A stretch of 64,000 nt of DNA from Constrictibacter sp. MBR-5 (GTDB taxonomy: Bacteria > Pseudomonadota > Alphaproteobacteria > JAJUGE01). Numbering within the stretch: the stretch's first letter is position 1; each line of letters opens with the position of its first letter. A program made the translations under genes and the position numbers. The DNA lies in contig NZ_JBEPTK010000007.1 in NCBI RefSeq assembly GCF_040549485.1, forward strand, positions 124,001 to 188,000, in the 5' to 3' direction. The notes under the pieces are model-generated. The model was not told the DNA's origin. It searched no databases and was given only the letters and a program-made list of their open reading frames with translations. Of the stretch, positions 18,066 to 25,062 are shown one piece after another.

Positions 18066-20348
18066 TCAGCGCATCGCGTCGTGCGCCGCCACGGCCGCCA
18101 TGTTGACCAGTTCGGAGACCGTCGTCCCCATCTGGACGATCTGCACCGACTTCGGCAGGCCGATCAGCATCGGACCGATCACCGTGCCGCCGCCCAGCTT
18201 CTGCAGCAGCTTGGCCGCGATGTTGGCCGAATGCAGCGCCGGCATGATCAGCACGTTGGCCGGCCCGGACAGGCGGCAGAACGGATAGAGCCGCTTCATC
18301 AGCTCCGGGTCGAGGGCGACGTCGGCGGAAAGGTCGCCGTCATACTCAAAGTCTACCGGCCGCTGATCGAGGACCGCGACCGCGTCGCGGACCCGCCGGG
18401 CCGAGGGCCGGTCTGGGTTGCCGAAGTTCGAGTAGGACAGGAAGGCCAGGCGCGGCTCGTGACCCATGCGCCGTGCCTGCGCCGCCGCGGCGACCGCGAT
18501 CTCGGCCAGTTCCTCGGGCAAGGGCTGCTCGTGCACGGTGGTGTCGGCGATCAGGACGGTCTGGCCGCGGCTGACGATGGTGGTCAGCCCGAAGACGATC
18601 GAATCGGGGTCCGGCTCGATCACCTGGGTCACGTCGCGGTACGAGACGGCGAAGCTGCGCGTCAGGCCAGTGACCATCGCGTCGGCGTCGCCGGCCGCCA
18701 CCATGCAGGCGGCGAAGACGTTGCGGTCCTGGTTGACCATCCGCTGACAGTCGCGCTGGAGCGAGCCGCGGCGCTGCAGGCGGCTGTAGAGCAGCTCGAC
18801 GTAGCGGCGGTTGTCCTGGCTGAGCCGGGCGTTGTGGATCTCCAGGCCGCTGCCCTCGCCGGCTTCGTCGCCGAGGCCCATGCGCGCCATCGCCGCCTTC
18901 ACCGTGTCCTCGCGGCCGATCAGGACGGGGGTCCCGAGGCCAGCGTTGCGGAAGTTCACCGCGGCCCGGATCGCCCGCTCCTCCTCGCCCTCGGCGAAGA
19001 CGACGCGCTTCGGCTTGGCCTTCACCTCGTCGTAGATCCGCTGCAGCGCGCCCGCCGTCGGGTCGAGCCGCTGCGCAAGCTGCGCGCGGTAGGCTGCGAA
19101 GTCCTCGATCGGCTTGCTGGCGACCCCGGACTCCATCGCCGCTTTCGCCACCGCCGTCGGAATCTCGACGATCAGGCGCGGATCGAACGGCACGGGAATC
19201 ACATAGTCCGGGCCGAACTGCAGGTGCCGGCCGGAATAGGAGGCGGCGACCTCGTCGGGCACCTCGGATCGGGCGAGCTTCGCCAGCGCTTCGGCTGCGG
19301 CGACCTTCATCGCGTCGTTTATCTTCGAGGCGCGCACGTCGAGCGCGCCGCGGAAGATGAAGGGAAAGCCCAGCACGTTGTTGACCTGGTTCGGATAGTC
19401 CGACCGGCCGGTCGCCATGATCGCGTCGTCGCGCACCGCCTGGACGTCTTCGGGCGTGATCTCGGGATCCGGGTTGGCGAGGGCGAAGATGATCGGCTTT
19501 GCCGCCATCGAGCGCACCATCTCCTGCGTCACGGCCCCCTTCACGGAAAGGCCGACGAAGACGTCGGCGCCCTTCATCGCCTCGGCGAGGGTGCGGAAGG
19601 GCGTGTCGACCGCATGGGCCGACTTCCACTGGTTCATGCCCTCGGTGCGGCCCTCGTAGATGACGCCCTTGCTGTCGCAGAGGATCACGTTGCGCGACGG
19701 CAGGCCGAGCCCCTTGAACAGGTCGATGCAGGCGATGGCGGACGCCCCGGCGCCGTTGATAACGACCCGCGTGTTCGTCCAGTCGCGGCCGGTCAGGTGC
19801 AGCGCGTTGACGAGACCGGCACCGGCGATGATCGCAGTGCCGTGCTGGTCGTCGTGGAAGACCGGGATGTCCATCAGTTCGCGCAGGCGCTCCTCGATGA
19901 TGAAGCACTCGGGCGCCTTGATGTCTTCCAGGTTGATGCCGCCGAAGGTCGGGCCCAGGAAGCGCACGCAGTTGACGAACTCGTCGACGTCGCGGGTATC
20001 GACTTCCAGGTCGATCGAGTCGACGTCGGCGAACCGCTTGAAGAGGACGGCCTTGCCCTCCATCACCGGCTTGGAGCCGAGGGCGCCGAGGTCGCCCAGG
20101 CCGAGCACCGCCGTGCCGTTGGAGATGACCGCGACGAGGTTGCCCTTCGCCGTATAGTCGTACGCCTTCGAGGGATCGTCGAAGATCTCGAGGCAGGGCG
20201 CCGCCACGCCCGGCGAATAGGCCAGGGACAGGTGGTACTGGGTCGTCAGCGGCTTGGTCGGGACGACCTCGATCTTGCCCGGCCGGCCGGCTGCGTGCAT
20301 GCGCAGCGACTCCTGGTCGAGCGTGGAATAGTTGCGGCCCTCGGCCAT
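18066..20348 (-). CDS. maeB: NADP-dependent malic enzyme fused to phosphotransacetylase-like domain
   Basis: 760 residues. N-terminal malic enzyme: YSPGVAAPC with the catalytic Tyr, GKAVLFKRFADVD with the catalytic Lys, metal ligands in PVFHDDQHGTA, then the NAD(P) Rossmann domain starting VVINGAGASA. From ~residue 430 a phosphotransacetylase-like domain follows (PKRVVFAEGEEERAIRAA; ends with GLPKSVQIVQMGTTVSELVNMAA). In MaeB proteins this domain binds acetyl-CoA and acts as an allosteric module without transacetylase activity. The enzyme decarboxylates malate to pyruvate with NADPH formation. Length matches full-length MaeB. Confidence 0.96.
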   Translation of the reverse strand: MAEGRNYSTLDQESLRMHAAGRPGKIEVVPTKPLTTQYHLSLAYSPGVAAPCLEIFDDPSKAYDYTAKGNLVAVISNGTAVLGLGDLGALGSKPVMEGKAVLFKRFADVDSIDLEVDTRDVDEFVNCVRFLGPTFGGINLEDIKAPECFIIEERLRELMDIPVFHDDQHGTAIIAGAGLVNALHLTGRDWTNTRVVINGAGASAIACIDLFKGLGLPSRNVILCDSKGVIYEGRTEGMNQWKSAHAVDTPFRTLAEAMKGADVFVGLSVKGAVTQEMVRSMAAKPIIFALANPDPEITPEDVQAVRDDAIMATGRSDYPNQVNNVLGFPFIFRGALDVRASKINDAMKVAAAEALAKLARSEVPDEVAASYSGRHLQFGPDYVIPVPFDPRLIVEIPTAVAKAAMESGVASKPIEDFAAYRAQLAQRLDPTAGALQRIYDEVKAKPKRVVFAEGEEERAIRAAVNFRNAGLGTPVLIGREDTVKAAMARMGLGDEAGEGSGLEIHNARLSQDNRRYVELLYSRLQRRGSLQRDCQRMVNQDRNVFAACMVAAGDADAMVTGLTRSFAVSYRDVTQVIEPDPDSIVFGLTTIVSRGQTVLIADTTVHEQPLPEELAEIAVAAAAQARRMGHEPRLAFLSYSNFGNPDRPSARRVRDAVAVLDQRPVDFEYDGDLSADVALDPELMKRLYPFCRLSGPANVLIMPALHSANIAAKLLQKLGGGTVIGPMLIGLPKSVQIVQMGTTVSELVNMAAVAAHDAMR

Positions 20349-20436
20349 GATCTACGGCTCCCTCGCATCAGGCGTTTTGCCGCAGATTACGCAGGGTCCG
20401 CTGCCGGTGTCATGTGCCGCGTGGTGAAAATTGCCG

Positions 20437-20961
20437 TCACCGCTCCAGGCGGCGGACCATCAGGATTTCGTCGACATAGGCAGTCCCGATCTTCAGCGCC
20501 CGGGGCTCGGTGCCGTAGGCGACGAAACCGCAGGCCTCGTAGAGCGCCCGTGCCGCCGAATTGCCGGCACCCACGCCAAGATGGACCTGCTCCAGCCCCG
20601 CCGCCGCCGCACGGTCGAGAACGTGCCGCACCAGTGCACCGCCGACGCCGCGCCCACGCGAAGCGGGCCGCACATACATGCCCCACAGCCCACCGCGGTG
20701 GCGCTTCTTCTCCGCCGCCTCCAGCCACAGCCCGGCCATGCCGGCGAGGTCGTCGCCGTCCCAGGCCCCGTAGATCCGCCCTGCGGCGAGGTGTGCGGCG
20801 AGCCAGTCGGGCACCCCTCGGCTCTCCTCCGCCAGCGAAGCCCCGAACGCCTCGGGATGCGCCGCGAGCGCTTCGAGGCGGAGGGCGTGCAGAGCGGGCT
20901 CGTCGGCGGGAGCGAAGGCGGCGATGCGGAGAAGCGGCAGAGCAGCCTCGTCGTCCGTCAA
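20437..20961 (-). CDS. GNAT family N-acetyltransferase coupled to a VapBC-type pair
   Basis: 174 residues from a TTG start that overlaps the stop of the toxin gene by four bases (TTGA). The acetyl-CoA pyrophosphate loop is seen as RPASRGRGVGGALV (about residue 95-110), preceded by GLWGMYVRP, a normal GNAT strand-loop-helix. The C-terminal NSAARALYEACGF is also typical. The substrate is unknown. The tight coupling behind a toxin-antitoxin pair suggests co-expression and possibly a functional link, which is inference. Confidence 0.87.
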   Translation of the reverse strand: MTDDEAALPLLRIAAFAPADEPALHALRLEALAAHPEAFGASLAEESRGVPDWLAAHLAAGRIYGAWDGDDLAGMAGLWLEAAEKKRHRGGLWGMYVRPASRGRGVGGALVRHVLDRAAAAGLEQVHLGVGAGNSAARALYEACGFVAYGTEPRALKIGTAYVDEILMVRRLER

Positions 20962-21368
20962 GGCAGCGTCTCCACCCCAGAGGAGGAGGCAGCGCGAATC
21001 AGCGCGGCGTCGAGCGTGGCGAGCGGAAGCCTCCGCCGCTGAGCGAGTTCCAGATATGCGGCATCATAAACCGTCAGGCCGTGCAGATCGGCGAGGCGGA
21101 GGCTGGCCGTCCACGCATGGCGGTCGGTCTCCGGGTCGATGGTGATGTCGAGGTGAGCCAGATCCGCGAGCGCCTCATCACGAAACTCCTTCGTGACCCG
21201 TTGCCGCCGAACCGCATTCGTCAGCGCACTCGCAACTTCGAGGTGCCATAGGCTCGGTACGACCACCCCTTCGTCAACGATCCGGTCGAACAACATCTCG
21301 ATCGCAGGCGACCGCTCGTCATTATGCAGCCAAGCTAGAGTCGCCGAGCTATCGAGGACGAGCGTCAT
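20958..21368 (-). CDS. PIN-domain toxin (VapC-like)
   Basis: 136 residues. A PIN ribonuclease domain with the acidic residues in order: Asp in LVLDSSATLAWL, Glu in WHLEVASAL, Asp in LTVYDAAYLELA and Asp in LATLDAALI. VapC proteins cut specific RNAs (tRNA or rRNA) when freed from the antitoxin. The ATG overlaps the antitoxin stop by four bases (ATGA), the usual type II toxin-antitoxin arrangement. It lacks any sign of inactivation. Confidence 0.92.
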   Translation of the reverse strand: MTLVLDSSATLAWLHNDERSPAIEMLFDRIVDEGVVVPSLWHLEVASALTNAVRRQRVTKEFRDEALADLAHLDITIDPETDRHAWTASLRLADLHGLTVYDAAYLELAQRRRLPLATLDAALIRAASSSGVETLP

Positions 21369-21610
21369 CGACGCCCCTCATCGCGCAGTTGCCGCCACTC
21401 CTCGGGGCTGATCCGCGGAAGTCCCGCCGCACGGGCGCGGATGCGTTCGGCGGCAGCGCGCGCCGCAGTACGGTCCTTCGCGCCGCCTTCCCTGACCATG
21501 CGCGCGACCGGTTTCCCATGCCGCGTAATGACGACCTCTTCGCCCTGCTGAACGAGGTCGAGCAGCGCGCCCAGAGTGTTCTTGGCCTCGAAGGCCCCGA
21601 CCTCACGCAT
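21365..21610 (-). CDS. Phd/YefM-type antitoxin
   Basis: 81 residues. The N-terminal half (EVGAFEAKNTLGALLDLVQQGEEVVITRHGKPVARMV) is the DNA-binding Phd/YefM fold of prevent-host-death antitoxins; the C-terminal half is Arg/Ala/Glu-rich and would wrap the PIN toxin. It is the first gene of the antitoxin-toxin-GNAT operon, with GGGAGA upstream of its ATG. A perfect nine-base tandem repeat lies 14 bases upstream and may be its operator. Confidence 0.92.
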   Translation of the reverse strand: MREVGAFEAKNTLGALLDLVQQGEEVVITRHGKPVARMVREGGAKDRTAARAAAERIRARAAGLPRISPEEWRQLRDEGRR

Positions 21611-21624
21611 CCGTCTCTCCCAAA

Positions 21625-21642
21625 CCAGCTTACCCAGCTTAC
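21625..21642. promoter_or_regulatory. Tandem direct repeat before the toxin-antitoxin operon
   Basis: CCAGCTTAC occurs twice in direct succession (21625-21633 and 21634-21642). On the minus strand it reads GTAAGCTGG twice, 14 bases before the antitoxin start codon. Its position suits autorepression by the antitoxin or the toxin-antitoxin complex. Binding itself is inference. Confidence 0.45.
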
Positions 21643-21697
21643 CTGTTGCGGCGAGAAACCGGCAAGTTCGGCATAGCCGAACGGTGAATGCACAGCC

Positions 21698-22576
21698 CTA
21701 TGCCGGTACGACCCGCCGCAGGAAGTCGATGACCGCGTCGGCGAAGATGTCGTTGCGGTCGCCGGCGACCATGTGGGCGGCGTCCTTCACGCTGACATAT
21801 TCGGCGTGCGGGCACTGGGCGAGGAAGCTCTGCGCGCCCTCCTCGCTGAGCACGTCCGACAGGCCGCCGCGCACCAGGAGGGTCGGCAGGGTCAGCCGGT
21901 CGGCGCAGTCGGACAGGCGCTGGCGGTACGGTGCCTGCCCGGCATTGCCGCCCTGCCGGCGCGCGGGATCCCAGTGCCAGCGATACTTCCCGTCGGTGCC
22001 GAGGCGGACGTTCTTGGCGAGGCCGTCCAGCCTGCGCGGCCGCGGCCGGTGCGGCTGGTAGCTGGCGATCGCCTCCGCCACCTCCTCCAGCGTATCGAAG
22101 CCGTCCGGCTTCTGGTTCATGAAGGCTTGGATGCGCTGCACGCCGTCCGGGTCGATCTTCGGCGCCATGTCGACCAGCACCAGGGCGGCGGCTTCCACCC
22201 TGCCCTCACCGACCGCGACGAGGCTGGTACCGCCGCCCATCGACGCACCGACGAGGATCGACGGCCGGCCGTCGCCGACCGTGGCGACGACCCGGCGGAG
22301 ATCCTCCACCATCTGGTCGGCGCCGTAGTTGCCCTCGCCGGCCCAGCCGGAATCGCCGTGCCCGCGGGCGTCGAAGGCGACGGCGTGGTAGCCGGCCTCG
22401 CCCAGCGTCTGGCCGGCGCCCTTCCACGCATGGCGGGTCTGGCCGCCGCCGTGCAGCAGGACCACCAGCCGCCCCGCCGGATCGCCCCAACTGTCGCCCG
22501 CGATCGGCACGCCGCCGGCGCCGTCCCACACATGCATCGGCACCGGCGTACCCGGCAGTCGCTCGCCCGCACTCAT
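21698..22576 (-). CDS. Alpha/beta-fold hydrolase
   Basis: 292 residues. Oxyanion motif LLHGGGQ, nucleophile elbow GASMGG (Ser), acid in VRGGLSDVL and His in DAAHMVAGD form a complete catalytic triad of the alpha/beta hydrolase fold. FDARGHGDS is the conserved loop after strand 5. The cap region holds a Pro/Arg-rich segment. Substrate unknown. The start at 22576 is chosen from the family start; the open frame continues upstream but overlaps the nitroreductase gene. Confidence 0.88.
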   Translation of the reverse strand: MSAGERLPGTPVPMHVWDGAGGVPIAGDSWGDPAGRLVVLLHGGGQTRHAWKGAGQTLGEAGYHAVAFDARGHGDSGWAGEGNYGADQMVEDLRRVVATVGDGRPSILVGASMGGGTSLVAVGEGRVEAAALVLVDMAPKIDPDGVQRIQAFMNQKPDGFDTLEEVAEAIASYQPHRPRPRRLDGLAKNVRLGTDGKYRWHWDPARRQGGNAGQAPYRQRLSDCADRLTLPTLLVRGGLSDVLSEEGAQSFLAQCPHAEYVSVKDAAHMVAGDRNDIFADAVIDFLRRVVPA

Positions 22577-22662
22577 CGCTGTCCCGTCTCCGCGCTCCGT
22601 TTCAGGGGCGCGACGGTATGTCCGGACAGCGGATTTGCCAACGCCCCGCGCCGCGGGACGGT

Positions 22663-23457
22663 TCAGCCGAAGTCGAAACCCTGGCCGGCGAGGTCGCCGC
22701 GCAGCTTCTGGCGCGGCCGCACCGAGAACTTCTTCGCGACGTCGGCGGTCCAGGAATCGTCGTTCGTCGTGCGCCCCTGGCCGCGATAGTGCGCCGCCAG
22801 CTCGGCGTCGTAGGCGGCGACCGCCTCCTCCATGCTGCGCGCGCTGCGGCGCTCGCCGTAGCGCTCGTAATGCACGACCGCGTCGTAGGGCATGCGCGGC
22901 TTCGGCGGCGGCGCCTCGGCGGGCCAGCCGAGGACCATGCCGTAGACGCAGTAGACGCGGTGCGGCAGCCCCAGGATGCGCGCCGCCTCGGTCGCGTCGT
23001 TGCGGATCGCCCCGATCATCACGCCCTGCAGTCCGAGCGATTCGGCCGCGAGCGATGCCGACATGCCGACCAGCGCCGCATCGATGCTGCACACCAGGCC
23101 CATCTCGAGGTTGTTGCCGTCGATGTCGTGGCCGTAGCCGGTCATCGCCGTCTCGATCCGCGCCATGTCGGCACAGAAGGCGAGGAACACCGGGGCCTCC
23201 GCGACGTGGCGCTGGTTCGAGGTGACCACGGACAGCTGCTTCAGCGTCTCCGGGTCGCGCACGACCACGACGCTGTAGGACTGGATGTTCGACGAGGTCG
23301 GCGCACGGAACGCCGCCCGCAGCACCGCCTCGACATGCGCGTCGTCGACGGGGCGGTCGGTGTAGCGGCGCACGCTGACGCGGCCGTGCAGAAGGCGGAT
23401 CGTCTCGCTGGTGGGCAGGTCTTCGGCTGTCGAGATCGGTGTAGGCGAATCAGGCAT
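22663..23457 (-). CDS. Nitroreductase family NAD(P)H-flavin oxidoreductase
   Basis: 264 residues. HGRVSVRRYTDRPVDD opens the FMN-binding nitroreductase fold; APTSSNIQSYSVVVV is the flavin-contact loop; GLQGVMIGAIRND and the YCVYGMVLGWPAE strand follow as in NfsA/FRP-type enzymes. These use NADPH to reduce nitro compounds, quinones or flavins. It is divergent from the peptide cluster that starts at 23594, and could share its control region. The hydrolase gene follows on the same strand after 86 bases. Confidence 0.9.
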   Translation of the reverse strand: MPDSPTPISTAEDLPTSETIRLLHGRVSVRRYTDRPVDDAHVEAVLRAAFRAPTSSNIQSYSVVVVRDPETLKQLSVVTSNQRHVAEAPVFLAFCADMARIETAMTGYGHDIDGNNLEMGLVCSIDAALVGMSASLAAESLGLQGVMIGAIRNDATEAARILGLPHRVYCVYGMVLGWPAEAPPPKPRMPYDAVVHYERYGERRSARSMEEAVAAYDAELAAHYRGQGRTTNDDSWTADVAKKFSVRPRQKLRGDLAGQGFDFG

Positions 23458-23532
23458 GGATCCGGGTTCCTCAAGGAGTTTCGAACCATTCTAGCGCCAA
23501 TGTCGGCACCACCTCCAACGCCGGCCATTGCC

Positions 23533-23549
23533 CCCGCTCCGAGAGCGGG
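23533..23549. repeat. Hairpin in the nitroreductase / peptide-precursor intergenic region
   Basis: CCCGCTC-CGA-GAGCGGG, a perfect 7-bp stem with a three-base loop, ~45 bases before the precursor peptide start and ~76 bases before the nitroreductase start. It could be an operator or leader structure; no protein can be assigned. Confidence 0.4.
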
Positions 23550-23593
23550 TTACGTTGCCGGCACAATTCCTGCTGACAGTCAGAGGCATCCAG

Positions 23594-23755
23594 ATGCGCG
23601 CGGTCGATAGCGAATACGCAAAGTCGAAAGATGCCGACGCGAACCGTCGCGACGACTATGCGCCACCGGAACTGAAGCTGATCGGCAAGGTCAGCGAGTT
23701 GGCGCAAGCTGGTGGAGGTGGAGGCGGAGGATTTGACGGTGTGGATTATTCTTGA
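23594..23755 (+). CDS. Putative RiPP precursor peptide with lasso-type leader
   Basis: 53 residues. The leader carries Y22-x2-P25-x-L27-x3-G31 (YAPPELKLIG), the pattern recognised by the PqqD-like B1 protein in lasso-peptide systems. After SELAQA come seven Gly (40-46) and FDGVDYS. If the core began at G40, D48 would be residue 9, the acid position for a nine-member-residue macrolactam ring, leaving a five-residue tail that ends in Ser53. The usual Thr at leader position -2 is missing. AGAGG lies eight bases before the ATG. The PqqD-like gene begins 12 bases after the stop. Assignment as a modified-peptide precursor is strong by context; lasso class is only possible. Confidence 0.72.
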   Translation: MRAVDSEYAKSKDADANRRDDYAPPELKLIGKVSELAQAGGGGGGGFDGVDYS

Positions 23756-23767
23756 GTTGCATTAACA

Positions 23768-24082
23768 TTGACTCAACCTTTGGCGACGCAGAGTAGCGTA
23801 CTAAATAAGCTCACTCGCAACGAGATGGCGATATGGACCGATCTCGAAGATCGGGTCGCTTTTCTTTGCGTGGACCAGGATCTTCTCTTCGAAGCTGACG
23901 GTGCCGGGAAGGTCGTCTGGGACTTTCTGGCGGAGGCTCGTTCTCTCGACGAGATCGTCGAACATGTGCGGTCGGTCTACCGGGTCGACCGCGACCGCTG
24001 TGAGGCCGACATCAGGTCCTTCGTCGCGCGCCTCGCGGAGAACGACCTCGTCCGCGAGTGTGACGTCGCTCCCCCCGCTTGA
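23768..24082 (+). CDS. PqqD-like peptide recognition (RRE) protein
   Basis: 104 residues from a TTG; the start is uncertain, since no good ribosome-binding site is seen and an ATG exists at 23825. The C-terminal ~70 residues fit PqqD: a strand pair (VAFLCVDQDLLFEADG), GKVVWDFLAEARSLDEIVEHV, then YRVDRDRCEADIRSFVARLAENDLV, i.e. winged-helix RRE fold. PqqD proteins bind the leader of a precursor and deliver it to modifying enzymes; here the leader is presumably that of the adjacent peptide. Base composition at its 5' end is AT-richer than the neighbours. Confidence 0.85.
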   Translation: MTQPLATQSSVLNKLTRNEMAIWTDLEDRVAFLCVDQDLLFEADGAGKVVWDFLAEARSLDEIVEHVRSVYRVDRDRCEADIRSFVARLAENDLVRECDVAPPA

Positions 24083-25062
24083 TGCGGAACGGCGCGGCAA
24101 TCCGGCGACACGCAATTCTGGGCGAAATCCGCACGCGTGTCCTGTTCTGCGGCCTCAGAATCGGTAGCGACCTGCCCTTTCCGGGCGCTCGTCCCATCGA
24201 ACACGGCGACGAACCCGACGACGTCAGGATCATCCTGTTGCCCGACCGCCGGCCTGGGTCGAGCGGCGCCGTGCTTCATCGGTCGGCGCGACCGTCCCAA
24301 CCCGACATCGCGATCGAGCCTGACGGTGCACACGTACTGGACTGGTCTGGCCACGTGCAGGTGCGGATCGATAACGCCCTGAGATCGATCGCGATTTCGT
24401 CGACGTCCGACAGGCTGCACCTGCTCCCGTCCATCGTCATGGGCTGGGCCATCGGCTATCTCCTGGTCCTGCGGGGTGCGGTCTGCCTGCACGGCAGCGT
24501 CGTCCGCTTCCAGGGGAGGACCGTCGCGCTGCTCGGCGACAGCGGAACCGGCAAGTCGACGCTGGCCGCGGCCGCGGTTCGGGCCGGCGCCGACCTGCTG
24601 TCGGACGATCTGGTGGCCTTTTCCGATCCGCGCTCCAGCCGGTCGGTCGCCGCCGGCATGGCATCGCTGCGCCTCACCCCGGAAACGGCGGAGGCGCTGG
24701 GGATCGGCGCGGACGCGCTGAAGCGGCCGGACGGCGCCGACAAGCTGCTCTGGACGCCGACCTGTCCCCAGTCCGCAGGCGCACCCTGCCTTTCGGCGGA
24801 TCTGGATGCGATTTATCTGCTCGCGAGCCCGACGACCTCGGATGCCGACGAGCCTTCCTTCACCATCGATGACAGGCTCGCCCCCGGCCCTGCCCTTCTC
24901 GGCCTGATCCGCGCCTGCTATCCGCCCGGCATGCCCGGCCTGCTCGGCCCGGCGCACCTGCAGGGCCTGGGCGCGATCGCACGGACGGTGCTCGTTCGCC
25001 CGCTGCGCCACGCGCGCCGGTGGCGGGATCTGCCGCGCCTCGTCGACGCGATCCTGCGGTGA
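24082..25062 (+). CDS. HPr-kinase-like protein, possible peptide kinase
   Basis: 326 residues. The C-terminal part has the HPrK fold markers: LHGSVV (H137), Walker A G152-DSGTGKST and LLSDDLVAF with D175-D176. HPrK-like proteins lacking the HPr-specific region occur in lasso clusters; the paeninodin-type enzymes phosphorylate the C-terminal Ser of the precursor. The precursor here also ends in Ser, so peptide phosphorylation is a reasonable prediction. ATG 24082 overlaps the PqqD gene's stop by one base (TGATG). Alternative: a regulatory or nucleotide-binding helper. Confidence 0.8.
   Translation: MRNGAAIRRHAILGEIRTRVLFCGLRIGSDLPFPGARPIEHGDEPDDVRIILLPDRRPGSSGAVLHRSARPSQPDIAIEPDGAHVLDWSGHVQVRIDNALRSIAISSTSDRLHLLPSIVMGWAIGYLLVLRGAVCLHGSVVRFQGRTVALLGDSGTGKSTLAAAAVRAGADLLSDDLVAFSDPRSSRSVAAGMASLRLTPETAEALGIGADALKRPDGADKLLWTPTCPQSAGAPCLSADLDAIYLLASPTTSDADEPSFTIDDRLAPGPALLGLIRACYPPGMPGLLGPAHLQGLGAIARTVLVRPLRHARRWRDLPRLVDAILR

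Noticed and set aside
16647-21251. Very long open frame (over 1500 codons) antisense to pstS, phoR, maeB and the toxin genes
   Set aside because: It is a mirror of real minus-strand genes in high-GC DNA, rich in Arg, His and Asp, and shows no domain; the coding strand is well supported.
23594-25062. Complete lasso-peptide locus
   Set aside because: Only leader motif, RRE and kinase are seen; cyclase and protease are absent, so the class is left open.
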